In this document: one piece after another, positions 20,519 to 32,376 of the stretch
Position numbering within the stretch: position 1 is the first letter of the stretch
Layout: each line of letters opens with the position of its first letter
From: Ilex aquifolium
Lineage: Eukaryota > Streptophyta > Magnoliopsida > Aquifoliales > Aquifoliaceae
NCBI GenBank assembly: GCA_951799425.1
Contig: OX637395.1
Coordinates: 1,891,001 to 1,955,000, forward strand
DNA length: 64,000 bases
Direction: 5' to 3'
Position numbers and translations under genes: made by a program
Notes under the pieces: model-generated
What the model was told of the DNA's origin: nothing
The model's database searches: none
What the model saw: the letters and a program-made list of their open reading frames with translations, nothing else

Positions 20519-23230
20519 CTAACTACTCTCACGATCTCCATCCTCCTCGTCCTCGCCCTCTACACTGTCAGAGTCACTATCAGCATCATCAGGCACATCG
20601 TATGGCACAAAGCCTGAAAGGTCAATATCAGGAAAAGCAGCAGAAATCTTTCCACGAAGCTCCTCGTAGCCATTAATGAAGGCATCTGCAAGGCCACTCT
20701 CTGAATGAGCCTTAGCCTTGACGGCCCTCTCATGAGCCAATCGCAGATTCGCCTCAGCCCGAGAGACCCACTCGCGAGCTGCCTTCACATATGCCTCCGC
20801 TATCAAGCAGGTAGCCTCTCTGAACGCGTCCCTCTCGCGGGTCGCCACAAGCTCAAGCTCAACCTCAAGCTTAGTAACCCTCTCGTGGGTCGCCACAAGC
20901 TCTGCTTCAGCCCTCGTGCAAGCAGCCCTCTCTAAGCGTAGCCCTCTCACGGGTCACCACAAGCTTAGCCTAGGAAGCCCTACCATCAGCTTCAAGCTCA
21001 GTAATCCTCCCCTGAGCAGCAAGAAGCTCCTTTTGCACAACCTCATGACTCTGATTCAACTGGCTAAAGTGAATAGCCCTTGAAAAGAGACAGCTAAAAC
21101 CTGAAGAAGACAAAAGAATGTTAGTACCTAAGGAGGGACTGGAGTAAAGGAGAAAGCAACCCTTACATGAGCCAGACCTTTCAGAACAGCGTCGATGACA
21201 CCCTCAGTGCCCCGAGCGCTAACCTCACTAATGTCCGCTGGAAACACAAACCTCCCAAGTCTCTCCCTGACGACTCGCACATCACCCAACATGGAGCCAA
21301 TCTGAGCAGACACTCCTGTAGAAGTCCCCGCGGGACGAGTTGATGAATGGGGGGAAGGAGGTGTAGCCGACAGGGGAGTCTCTTGAATGACTGTCACCTC
21401 TGAATGAGTCGATGACTGAGGAGGTGCCACTAGAGGGGTCATCTGGGAGGGGCTCGCCAAAGCATCGCTAACCCTCGCCACCTTAGGAGGGGAGTGCTCC
21501 TAGTGGAATAACGGGATTCCACTACTATCATGTCCACTACGGAAGGATACAAGTGTTATCTTGATGAAAGACTAAGCAAAGAAAGGGAATCCAATGGGAT
21601 CAGCATACCTTTTCTCTTCAAGGAGGAACCACCGGGCCTCGGAGAGGGTGCACCAACCCTCGCATTACCAGTATGAGAGTATCTAGCTCCACCTCTTTGA
21701 GCATGAGAACTCCAAAGTCCTTCACAGGGTGAGCCTTCACAGCCTATAACTTCCATTCTTGATCCTTTGAAAGCACCGGGGAGCCTAGAAGAAATATGGT
21801 GAAAACAAGTTCGTAAAAGGGTAAAAGGAAATAAGTAAAGAATAGATGTACCAATTCTCTTGAGAGTATCCCACCTTACTGGCACCAAAGTCTTGTCAGT
21901 CTCTGAGGCCCACTCTTCACCAACAAACATAAAGCGAGCCTTCCAACTATGTCAATTAGAGCGCAAACCAGTAATCAACTTACCTCCCATCGGAGTGAAG
22001 TAGTACCAACCACGGTTGGGAGCAGGAGTCTCGCTCAAAGTATAAGCCGCACAAAACTCTTCGGCAGAAGCATCCTCATGATGCACTTTTCTCTATAGTG
22101 CCAGAAATCCCAACAAAACCTTCCAACCATTGGGTGCCAACCGCCCTGGCGCAAGTGAAAAACAATGAAGAATGCGGCAAACAGAGGAAGGCATTGGGAA
22201 CCTCAGCCCAGCCTCAAGCACCTCCTCATAGACAGCAATATCTCCAGATGAGTCGTCACAAGCAGGCTCACCCATTTCAGCTCGATGACACAGCACCGTT
22301 GAGAGAATATTGTAAGTGGAAACAACCCGCAGAATATCTGCATCAATGTTGAGATTACTAGAGATGGTACTTACCTTAGATTCGTCATCATCATGAGCTA
22401 CCTTTCCTTGATGCTTGTTGTTGCGAAGGTGAAGTGAGGCATTGCCTGAGCCACTACCAGGAGAGCCTCGAGGGATCTGACTCCGTGAAGTTCCACCTGA
22501 ACGAGCCCGATCATCCGCCGTTTTACCAGAATCGTCACCACCAAAAATACCCAGCGAGCTCTCCTCTGGCATTTGTAAAGATCTATCCCCGACGTCCGCC
22601 TCTACCACATCAGGCTCGCCCAGCGACAACAGCCCAGCGCCGACTGACCGCGCCCAGCACCTGACGCTCCCGCCTGATCACATCAGCTCCCAACGGTGCC
22701 TCTAGCGCCTTGCCAAGCGGCGCCTCTGGCGCCTGGTCCTCCGTGCTCGCCCCCGCTTCAGACGACGCCACTCCCAACAGCGCCGAGCTCAACACCTTGC
22801 TCGCCTCATCCTCCCTCAAGAAGGTCCCTCCGGGAACAGTAGAATTGCCCGCCATCAGCGTCCATGTCACCTCCATCTCAGCGCCCATCGACTGCAACGC
22901 CTCAACTTCGACGTCCGGCGCTTGGGTCGCCATCCCTTCAGCCCTCGATGCCTGGGTCACCCCACTTTCGACGTACGCCGCCTGGGCCGCCTCACCTTTT
23001 CCTGCTTGGATCCTCACTTCACCGACACCTATGGCCTATCCGACGTTCACCTTTCCTGCATCAACATCAACAACTTCACCAATCCTTGACTTCCCACTGA
23101 TATTGAGGGTCCCTGACATCTTCTCTCTTTCACTCAACATCCAATTTTGGGCACTCAACTCAGGAGCAAAACCACTAGTCCTACTCTCCTTCTTGGGCAC
23201 TTCACTAGAAGCCCTCTCTCAAGATGGATG
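20519..23230 (-). pseudogene. Antisense coding region in the E2 tail (putative gypsy-type transposon ORF, PF04195-like)
   Basis: Between integrase and the 3' LTR the minus strand carries a chain of open stretches. 22629-22093 ends with VYEEVLEAGLRFPMPSS...LAPGRLAPNGWKVLLGFLAL, the hallmark of Pfam 'putative gypsy type transposon' (PF04195, recalled, not searched). The domain continues through AEEFCAAYTLSETPAPNRGWYYF to about 21880, with single stops. 20950-20519 encodes an Ala/Glu/Arg-rich coiled coil ending in a highly acidic tail (DDADSDSDSVEGEDEEDGD). Upstream, 23017-22610 is Ala/Glu-rich. Donor-like sites (AAG|GTAAGT near 22370; AAAG|GTATGC near 21608) hint at introns. Extra ORFs, some antisense, are known in Tat elements; the function is unknown. 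Confidence 0.65.
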
Positions 23231-23424
23231 AAATGAGGAGAGAAAGAAGAAATTCCCAATTTATGGCCTAGGGCTTTTAAAAATTCTAAAAGGGAATAAA
23301 GTGGGAAGAGTTTGTACGACTGGAGATGTCCTACAGACAAAATGAGTCTCTGTTAGCCGGCATCCAGTTCAACCAAATGTCATTTTTTCCAAGTTTCATT
23401 GGACACAAGGCATTGGGGGGCAAA

Positions 23425-24035
23425 TGATGTGTCAGACCCAAGGGCCTAACTCGGGTTATAAGCTCAGCTTGAATAAAGAGTCCAACTAGGAGAGATCCAA
23501 TGGGTCCAGCCCAAAAAGAGGTCCCCACCCAGTCAAGCTCATCGAGGTTCGAGGAGCTACATCATTAAGGAGTAGGGAGCGTCATCCCAAAAGTCTCATC
23601 TACGCCGCCTTGGAAAAAGTTAACCACCATGTCACATTTGACCTGATCTTAAGGGGAGCTCCGTAACTGTCTTATCTGTAGAGAAGATAGCGCCAGCTCC
23701 ACCAAATTAGTCACTTAGTTACTGACAAGGCGCTTCAGTCTGTTAAGAGGCACTACAAATTGTAAGCCCCGCCAATACTTGGGGGGCATCGAACACATCT
23801 GCTATCACTCTCATCTCTCTCATTGCTTGTACCTCCATTGTTCTCCCCTGATCTCCCTACACTCCTAGAAGTAATAAAACACCAGGCCATCATAGCCCTT
23901 CATAGTGGAGTAGGTCACGTTGACCGAACCACTCTACATCTTTGTCTTGCTTGCGTTACTCTCTTTCTACTTAATTACTGCATTAATCATCAATTACTCG
24001 ACAGGTGGTGCATAAAACCAATTTGGGCATCATCA
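23425..24035 (+). repeat. 3' LTR of E2
   Basis: The 611-bp repeat matches 15075-15685 with about 49 substitutions and no gaps by hand count. It ends GCATCATCA before the CATTG duplication. Confidence 0.95.
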
Positions 24036-24040
24036 CATTG
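24036..24040. repeat. Target site duplication CATTG, right of E2
   Basis: CATTG directly follows the 3' LTR and matches 15070-15074. Confidence 0.92.
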
Positions 24041-25085
24041 ACACATCTTGAAACATTCTGAAACACCTCGAAATATTAAAATTTTGATTTCATCACTAAT
24101 TTGTTTCAAACCTTTTGGAAACGAAAACGTTTTAGACGTTTTGATAATTTCAAAACAAAATTTTGATCATTGGTCATCGTTATTCCTCCCATTGGTAGGG
24201 ATTCCATTTGGGCCGGCTAACTCAAATTTAACAATAATTAATGCTATTCTTTTCCAACCAAATTGTTTAGTGTTTGGCTGCAAACGAATCTTGACAACCT
24301 CTTTGGGTCGAGTCATGAGGGATTAAATTTCTCATGAATATCTTATTCCTAGTGTGAATGATTTAATTTTGACTAGACCAAAGAGAGAATTAGTCGAGGT
24401 ATGCGTAAGCTGACCTGGACACTCGGATCATTAAACCAAAAAAAAAAAAAAGATAACACCCTCACTCCTCCCCCAATGAGTCCCAAAGTATAATTTTTTT
24501 ACTAATCCGTAGGTCATGGGTCGCCATGTTCATGTCATCGGTTATTGAATATTTAATATGGATCAACCTATAACAAGACACAAATATTCAATGCAACGGT
24601 TGAGGGGTGATTGATTGTCAACATAATAAAAGAAGAATATGAAAAATGGAGAGGAGTTTTAATAAGCCGTTGAATGGAGCATTTTTTATGAACATGTAAA
24701 ATTCTGCTTGTCTTATTCAATTGCTTATATGCAGCTTATATTACAAGGGAGAGGCAAATCAAATCCCTTGACTGTTGGGATTGAAATAATAAAAGGAAAT
24801 AAAAATTCTGCACATGTATAATAACGTAATGTCCAGTGATTGTGTCGGTGTAGTGGGCTTCTAAGAAAACGTAACTCATACCAAATCAGAATTAAGGAAG
24901 TTGACATTGACTATGACTCACCGTTCAAATGTATCGGCAAGCCCTACATTCACTTTATGATTCCAACATAGCGATATTTTATCATCTTCCTCTATTTGCC
25001 AATGAAAAGTGGAAATCAATTATATTGGAGAATTCTGGAATCTTATTAGCATGATGAAGAGGTTCAAAAATTATAATTAATGATA

Positions 25086-25243
25086 CTCCCTCGAGTTCAG
25101 CGGCTGATCATCGTGACTTGAACTGGTTAGAGCATGTCCATAAAAGGACAAGGGTGGCTAACCCTTAGGGAGTATAGGAAGGGGTTGAACCTGAGATATC
25201 TGAGTTACGAAGACCAGACTCAACTACTGAACCACCCCTAAAA
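25086..25243 (-). mobile_element. tRNA-derived SINE-like remnant, 3' flank of gene B
   Basis: This is the same element as at 8510-8672, at the matching place. On the minus strand it begins GGGGTGGTTCAGTAGTTGAG and carries a B-box-like AGGTTCAACCCC. It is shared by descent with unit A. Confidence 0.5.
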
Positions 25244-26071
25244 AATACATCAACTAAAGCACCATCAAGAGAGGATATTTTTTCTTAGTAGCATTTTTAT
25301 TAATATTTTTTGAACTTGTTTATTTACTTTGTTTTCTTTGGATTTCTATATTTTTTTTACTTGTATACTAAAGGTCCTACACACACGGTATCGGTGTGTA
25401 GATAGACAAAAAGAGTAAGACGTGAAAGAGGAAAGAAATTGGAATAGATAAATTTAGTTGGTTAAATATCGTTAGATAAAGAATTTAAGTGGTTAAAGAA
25501 AAAATTCTAAGTGGTTGTAAGTGGTCATCAAGAACATAGATGGATAAGCGAAATATTTTAAGAGGAGACAGTTAAATATAATGATAGAGGAAATAATGGG
25601 TGGTTACTATAGATAATCTATGGTTATATAGTCATTTTTCTAGGTGCACGTAACTATGACCGAATCTGAAAGATATTGATATATATAAATTTCTTTCTTT
25701 TCAAAAGATTAATTCTCAAACTCGAATCTACAACTCATCCTTAGGTCTGATTTGCTCAATGCTAAAATCAACCCGAGGAATAAAAGGCGATATATTTATA
25801 TTTTTTTACACAAAATAAAAATAATATACAAATTGTATGAATAATAAATCATTTTTTTCCATTAGTCATAGAGAGGGAGAGAGGGAAACAAATGTAGTTC
25901 TCTAGGACTAAATTCTTTAGCTTGAAGCATGTGTCGGAATTGGTCAAGAGAAGAATCAAATAAATGCAATTTTACTATACACACTCAAAGATGGTACCAC
26001 AACCCAAACTTATAACACCTAAACCCGTGACACTTAGGTTACAAAATTGGCACAAAAAAAAAAGTTGCTGA

Positions 26072-29000
26072 TCAGAATTGAAAGCCGCTAAAATTCCCAC
26101 TTGCTTCCCACATTTTCACTTTCTCTGTTAGATTTGCTTTTCTGTCTAGAAAATCTCTAAGATCAGAATCATTATAAGGAGGAGGCATGGTGCAAGGTCT
26201 TTTATTGGAAGGACTCTTCACCATGGATTCTATCATGAACTCCCTATCTAACCCTTTGGCATTGCAGGCCATTGTCTCTGAGCAGACTTCAACAGCTCCT
26301 GGAGGTACAGTGGGTTTAAACTTCAAGAGCTTTGCATATTCATTCAGCAAGTGGAACATGTAGTCATATACATACTTCATCTTTAGCTCCTCCTCAATGA
26401 ATTTGCTCCCTTCCTTTCCAATCTCTTGTGCCTGAATCACCATGGAGTTAGAGAGAGAGAGAGAGAGAATTAAGTAGAACACGCATGATTTAACACGCAC
26501 ATACATGAAGTTGACAATTTTCAACACGATATGTTTATTTTGTACAAAACTAATAGGTTAAGGTAAACAATTTCGATGTTTAACTCCAAAATGGCATTGT
26601 CCAAAGATGAATAAGATTGGGTCAGATTAATTTCAAATAGATAATTCAAATTTGCCACGACAAATGTGTTTAATTAGTGTTGTTCGAAGGAAATGCCTGA
26701 ATTTTTTTTTCTCATTTCTTGATAGAGTATTTTACAAATCCTTGGGGAATTAAATGATTTTTTTTTCTTTATTTTGCTAGCATAGATATCAAGTGAACTT
26801 TTGGTTTATGAAAGTTTAGTGGATGGTAGGAGTAATAGAGCAAGAAAAATGATATTAGTCATGTATTTAGGGTTCACGGGTTTTGCATATTGACTGGCAC
26901 ATGACACAAATATCTAAATGTTTAATTATATAAGTTAGATTAAGATAATATTATACTCAACACGAACTCAAAATAACATGACACGAGTCGATTGCCACAC
27001 TTGCATACATACAAACATATATAGATGCATGTTAGGGACAGACAAGTCACCTTTTCTGGATGAGTGTTTCCCCAGTCAACTGCAAATTTAATTGATTGGC
27101 ATTCGTCATTCTGGCTTATTGGCCAGTAGTGGACCATAGGTAGCAAACTTCTTGTGAAGAAATCATAGTAACGAGAATTTAAGAGTAAAGTCATAGAATC
27201 ACAGGCAAGAATATACTTTTCGCTCACAGACCATGCAACTCCTTCAACATAGATCTTGTATCTGCATGAATTGAGCCAAAAAAATTAAACAATGATGAGG
27301 AGAGAGAGAGAGAGAGTGTGTGTGTGTGTGTGTTATAATGGCTCACCTATGTAGGCATTGGCTGGCTAAATTGGTATGCTTGAACCCTTTTCGATACTCG
27401 TGATTCCAGTCCTACAAGAATTCTAGTTATCACTACATGTTATTTTTCGATATCATATCTAGAGCAACAGATTAATCACCTCGATTAAGATTGATGCATA
27501 GCATGCTAGGGTTAATCATAACCTTTATGAAAAGCACTGAATAATAATTTTGATCCAATAAAGTCGGAACTTTTAAACTTCTAGGCATTATGCCGAATTT
27601 ATAGCAATGAATGCATGATGTTTCTTCGACCTCGGAGTCAACTCAAAAAATTGGAACTCACACCTTTCATATGCAATGGAACAAGAGAAGGCCTAAATAA
27701 CTTCGAGGTAAAAAGGTACAATTGAGTAATTTTATTCCAATATATTTTCGAAATGCAACCTAAGTTTTCTTAACAATAAGTTCATAACCACAATATTGAT
27801 GGCAATCATAGTATAGACATGCTAAATGGCCACCAGAAACTTGTCACTTCTTGATTTTGACTAGTTAACCTTGTCGTTTGGCTAGAACTTTTTCTTTTGC
27901 CCTTCGAGATTGTTTCAAGTGCTCGATCGCTCACTATCTGGCTGGAAAAGGTGGTCCAAAAGCTTCCTCTCTTCCAACAAGAGAGACGAGATCATCACCA
28001 CTTCTCTCCGTAATAGACTTATTTGAATTCTTCCATAGCCTTAGATGTCATAATAATAAATTCAATTTTTGGATACATGTAGTTATTTGCAAATTACATG
28101 CATCGAGTGGACTTAAACTATTAGGAGGCATAAATTTACGTCTTTTCTCTTATTCGCCTACTAAACCAACAATGCTTGGGTGGAACTAGAATTGCACAGA
28201 GTAGAGTTATTACCGGGGTATATAACCTAGCATTCCAGTCCTGTTTGTCTGTGATATTGCACTTCATGAGGTCTTGTCTGGTTGGGCTAACTCTAGCATT
28301 GCCTTTCCAGTAAGCATAAGGTTCTCTCTCCACCCACTTGGTCTTATGGTTTCCTTCTTCAAGTTCTTTCTTCAATGACTCCCATGGCTTTATGTTGATC
28401 TCAGGCCTGCAAAAAACAACTCAACTTTGCATTTTTTTTTTTTTTTTTTGAATCTAGACCAAATGCTTGAATTAAATTAGTTTTAGCCCAGTCTTTCCAA
28501 AATAAAATAGAAAAATTATGAATTGAGCACTTTAGATCATTGTGTTTGAAGGATTGTTTGGAACCCTAGTCACAATTTGACAAGAATCCAAACATTTATC
28601 ATCTGGTACTTTTTTTTGTTTCCAAACAAAGGCAACTGTGCTTGACCCAAGGATCAAAATTTCCGGTCAAAATATCCGAAAATTTTCGTTTTCAAGGAGA
28701 CCGAAATGAATCAGTGATGGAATAGTATAATAAGTCACAATCTAATCAGATCATAGCTAAACGGTTTTTTGAAAAAGTGTCATACAGTTTCAGTTAGATT
28801 GGGAATAATGGATTCTAGCCAATTAAAATGATCTTCTGATCAATTCAAAGATCATTTGAATTCCATTAATAATCCCCAATTCCCCGGTATGGAGCCACCT
28901 TTCAAACAAGTCCAATTATCACTTAGTTAATAATGGGCTTAAATTAGTATATATTGATCCAAAAAACTAGGAATTAATCCCAACTTTTTAGAACCGATTT

Positions 29001-30646
29001 CAAATTCTTAGAAAGTAATCATCATAAATTTGACCTCATTGCGTCATTATTTGACATCATTGAATTAGTTTCAAATTCTTTGAAAGTAATAAATAATAAG
29101 TTGGTTTTATCTGTTACGTTTTGGAGGAAAACTATTTAGTTATGTTGTAATGCACCTTTTCAATGTCTATAACATGTAGTGCGAAAAATATGATAGTTGA
29201 GGGGAAATAAAAAAATAAATTATAGTTGAAGATGTAATATAAAAAATATAATAAATAATTTTTAAATTAGTCATAATTAAAGTGTAATGTGAAAAACATG
29301 ATAATCGAGAAAAAAAAAAAAAGAAGAAAATGGCTTACCATCCCCAGAAGGACCAGTCAGGGAAAACCAAGTCCAACGATGAGTCATCACCACAGTAATG
29401 GAACATCGGCGGTGCTTTTCCAGCATTCACACCCATGTAGTCCCTTTTTCCAATCACCGCCCGGTCGCCACATCCGAACACCAAATCCAAGTCCGGCAAC
29501 TTTCCAGGATACAGTCTCAGAAGTTGCAATATCCCCCACAATGTGAACACATCTCTTGTCCCATAAGCCTTCTTGTACTTCTCCACATAAACTCTTCCAT
29601 TCACCACCACTATTCTAATATGTGCACCTCTTTTTTCCATTTTCTACAATGTCCTTCGAAATTCCTAAGCTTTTCCATGGCCCTAGATCTTCATGGATCC
29701 ACCGGAAGTATTCTGGACAGGCTTCCGGTAATGTATAGTCGGGTTTGTGTTGTGTCGGATAAGTTGTTGGGCATGTTTGTGTGGTGTTTTCAGGGGAACA
29801 GTTGAGTGAGTATTCAATTTTTTGTATACTTTCTGTAGAGGTTTTAAGTGTCTTTCGGGATGAAGCACCTGGGAAAATAGACTTGATAACAATCCAACAA
29901 TTAAAAAGATAATAATTCTGACGGATCAAAGTAAGGCCAATAATTCTAGACACGACATACGTTGTCGAAGAATGAGCGAATTTGAATTTAATTTTATTAG
30001 GTTCGGATGAGAAATAGATGCATCTATCAACGGCACAAAATCGAAACAACCATAACCCTATTATGCATAATTATAAATAAATAGAATATGAATTGAATAA
30101 ATTTTGACACGACACAACTTTAACTGACACAATAAAATGCGAGCCCTAGTTCAAAGACCCGACTAAGTCATGCTTTTAACGTGTATGAGTTTAATCTTAA
30201 CGAATTTGAATTATAATATAGGATTGACCAGTTATAGTCACCATCTACAACTATATACTACTTATACACGACATGAACATCATTATAAACAATTATAGAT
30301 CGATCATGTATAGCTTGAATAAATCTACGACTTAAATACAATACGAACCGGACATTGATAACAACTTATATATTGATAATTCTACCCTTAATTCAAAATC
30401 ATTTTAGTTATACAAGAAAAGAAAAGAGAAAAATAGAAGAATTTTCAAATTATGTGCATGGGAAAGACTTACGATATCAATCCAATTGGTAGCAACAAAG
30501 GCACCGATGAAGATGATTAGAAAGAGGTAAACAGATGTTAAAGCCTTTTGCTTGAGTGCCTGGCTGATTGTTGTTGAACACATTGTTTGGGCTCCATTCA
30601 ACCAAGATTTATGATCTGCATCACCAGTAATCTCTTCAATTATCAA
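26072..30646 (-). pseudogene. Gene B: GT90/CAP10 glycosyltransferase copy with frameshift
   Basis: The six exons match gene A: 30473-30646, 29339-29881, 28214-28406, 27347-27411, 27051-27261, 26072-26431. All splice sites are intact. Exon 2 is 543 nt, one too many for its phase. The extra base lies in a run of six T on the plus strand (29631-29636): before it the frame reads SKDIVENG, after it AHIRIVVVNGRVYVEKY. The ATG used by A is TTG here, with a stop upstream and no earlier ATG; the next in-frame ATG is at 30583, still before the membrane segment. The rest is very close to A (exon 6 differs at a few residues). It is either a young pseudogene or a gene with an assembly error in the homopolymer; the lost ATG favours decay. 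Confidence 0.85.
27301..27333. repeat. (GA)n(GT)n microsatellite inside intron 4 of gene B
   Basis: The tract lies about 13 nt inside the intron after the exon 4 donor at 27346, as in genes A and C. It is shorter than in A. Confidence 0.9.
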
Positions 30647-30718
30647 CTCTTTATTCTTACAAACACCTTCCGATAATTATTAAAATCCGAGTTTATAAGC
30701 ATATTTGTAATAATCAAA

Positions 30719-31008
30719 GATTAAAATTTCGTTTTCAGTGCATTGTTTCGATCACATAAAAAATAGAAACATTTCGAAAACCGAATGAAAACAAATAAAA
30801 GATCTAGAAGTTTATTTTCAAAACATTCTGAAATATTGATTGAAATATATTGAAACACCTTAAAGCACCTTAAAGCACCTCAAAACACGACGAAACACCT
30901 CGAAATATTCTAAACCACCTTAAATCATTCAAATTTTGATCTAGTCATTTGTTTCAATCTTCTTAAAAATGAAAATGTTTTAACCATTTCAAAATAAAAA
31001 TTTTGATC
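30719..31008. mobile_element. MITE upstream of gene B
   Basis: About 290 bp with inverted ends: ATTAAAATTTCGTTTTC at the left, and CAAAATAAAAATTTTGATC at the right. The inside has GAAACACCTCGAAA-type repeats. It resembles the MITE into which E2 inserted (14888-15074 plus 24041-24169). It separates exon 1 of B from upstream sequence that in A lies much closer to the ATG. Confidence 0.55.
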
Positions 31009-31040
31009 CTGAACAATAATGGTAAACAAATCATACCCGT

Positions 31041-31172
31041 ATCCATATCTGTTAGAGAGAAAAAGAACCCCAATCACCAATTTTCAAAGGAGATGGTCTT
31101 CTTTCTATCCATATCTGTTAGAGAGGAAAAGAACCCCAATCACCAATTTTCAAAGGAGATGGTCTTCTTTCT
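31041..31172. repeat. 66-bp tandem duplication upstream of gene B
   Basis: Two nearly identical 66-bp units (31041-31106 and 31107-31172) start ATCCATATCTGTTAGAGAG and end GGTCTTCTTTCT. Gene A has one diverged unit at about 14116-14175. Confidence 0.9.
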
Positions 31173-31225
31173 TCTCTATTCCCTTTGTCTTTTCGTTGTG
31201 AAATCAAACAGGAAGACTGTAATGG

Positions 31226-31530
31226 GATTGGAACGAAAGTGGGGCCACCCCTATATTTATACAAGTCATAATCTTAGAGGACTCTTTAATGTACAAGTTT
31301 CACACCCACTAAAATTAGATCAACACACAACCCTATCACTAATACAATTAGTTAGCTGGAGATAATCATCTGATTTTCACAACAACAAAATAAGAATATT
31401 AAATAAAAATGACACAAATGTCTTCATAACTTAACTCTTCCCATGATTCTAATGATCATCAAACTCGAAGACAGCATTAATTTACCCCGTCTCAGAATAG
31501 ACAAGGCCTCATTCAACATACACACAAACA

Positions 31531-31562
<32 letters not shown>

Positions 31563-32376
31563 AAGAGAGACTAAAACTAACAGTTCTGGCAGTATCAGAG
31601 AGAAGATGTTTTTTTTTTTAGAGAGAAGATGTTTGAGACATGATTAAACCACTGCATTCATGTGGGCCTTAGTCTTGGTCTTAAGTTAGGTTAGTCTTAG
31701 GTCATACATAGACTTGTTCAACGTAACTCACAAGAACAATCAAAGACAAAAAAGATTATTGCACAAGGAAGACTTCTCAAAGGGTGGGCTTATGGTTAGA
31801 TTATGGTCAGTGAGTCTCTAATGGGACTCCATAATTTGGGATACCCTTCTTTAGTAGGGTGCAACCTAGGCAGCTCAATTTGTATTCGATCCATTCCAAT
31901 CCGAAATATCTAGTATTTTAGTGAAAGATTTCAAGTAATTGCATTAGGCTTAAAAAAAAATCTTGAACCAATTTAATATTGAACAGTACTTGGCTGGGAG
32001 TCACGGTTTTTTGAGACTCAAATTGAATTAGTGAATTCTAGTACAACCAAAAGTCTACCCGACGTCCAGCCTCAGTTACGCTCTTCCTCCATTTTCATAT
32101 TGGGTAAATATCATCTACCCTATTCTTTCAAGTTGGGAACTGGGGTATGTAGTCGAGTCTCTAATTAATACAAGGCGAGTAATTTACCAAGGAGGAAAAT
32201 TGATGAAAAAGTATCGATTGTAATCTGGATCTGGTAGATTAGATAGTGTTTACACTTAAATTTCTACCAAGTAAAGTATTGATTGTGTTTGGATTTATGA
32301 GCTTATATTACTCTATTAATTACCACTAAACTCATCACAAGTTGAAGTTAGAATTACAAAACATGCAAAGAGGCCT
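31226..32376. other. Spacer between genes B and C, no gene seen
   Basis: AT-rich sequence with a (GT)n(GA)n microsatellite near 31531-31570. I see no conserved coding stretch. It should contain the upstream region of B and the 3' flank of C. Confidence 0.4.

Larger units (their letters stand above)
15075..24035 (+). mobile_element. Complete Ty3/gypsy Tat-lineage LTR retrotransposon E2
   Basis: Two 611-bp LTRs (15075-15685 and 23425-24035) bound the element. They start TGATGTGTCAG, end GCATCATCA, and are flanked by the 5-bp duplication CATTG (15070-15074 and 24036-24040). The order inside is primer binding site, gag remnant, protease, reverse transcriptase, RNase H, archaeal-type RNase H, integrase, then a 3.1-kb tail with an antisense coding region. 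Aligning the LTRs by hand without gaps gives about 49 differences in 611 bp (near 8%), mostly transitions, so the insertion is not recent. Stops, frameshifts, a gag deletion and a mutated reverse transcriptase motif show that it is defective. Confidence 0.95.
14888..24169. mobile_element. Small MITE interrupted by E2
   Basis: Sequence on both sides of E2 (14888-15074 and 24041-24169) joins into one element of about 315 bp with inverted ends: ATTAAAATTTTGTTTTG at the left, and CAAAACAAAATTTTGATC at the right, whose reverse complement begins GATCAAAATTTTGTTTTG. The inside contains repeats of the type GAAACACCTCGAAA. A related uninterrupted copy lies upstream of gene B at 30719-31008. The coordinates include the nested retrotransposon. 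Confidence 0.6.
24331..31225. repeat. Segmental duplication unit B (contains gene B)
   Basis: It parallels 7921-14225 from the 3' flank through the exons to the upstream region. It lacks the intron 2 SINE of A and has gained a MITE (30719-31008) and a 66-bp tandem duplication (31041-31172) upstream. The stretch 24041-24330 before it contains the end of the interrupted MITE and no gene. Confidence 0.8.

Noticed and set aside
22710..23231. Plus-strand 173-residue Ser/Pro/Ala-rich open stretch in the E2 tail
   Set aside because: The opposite strand is in register with the antisense transposon ORF; the plus-strand reading shows no known domain.
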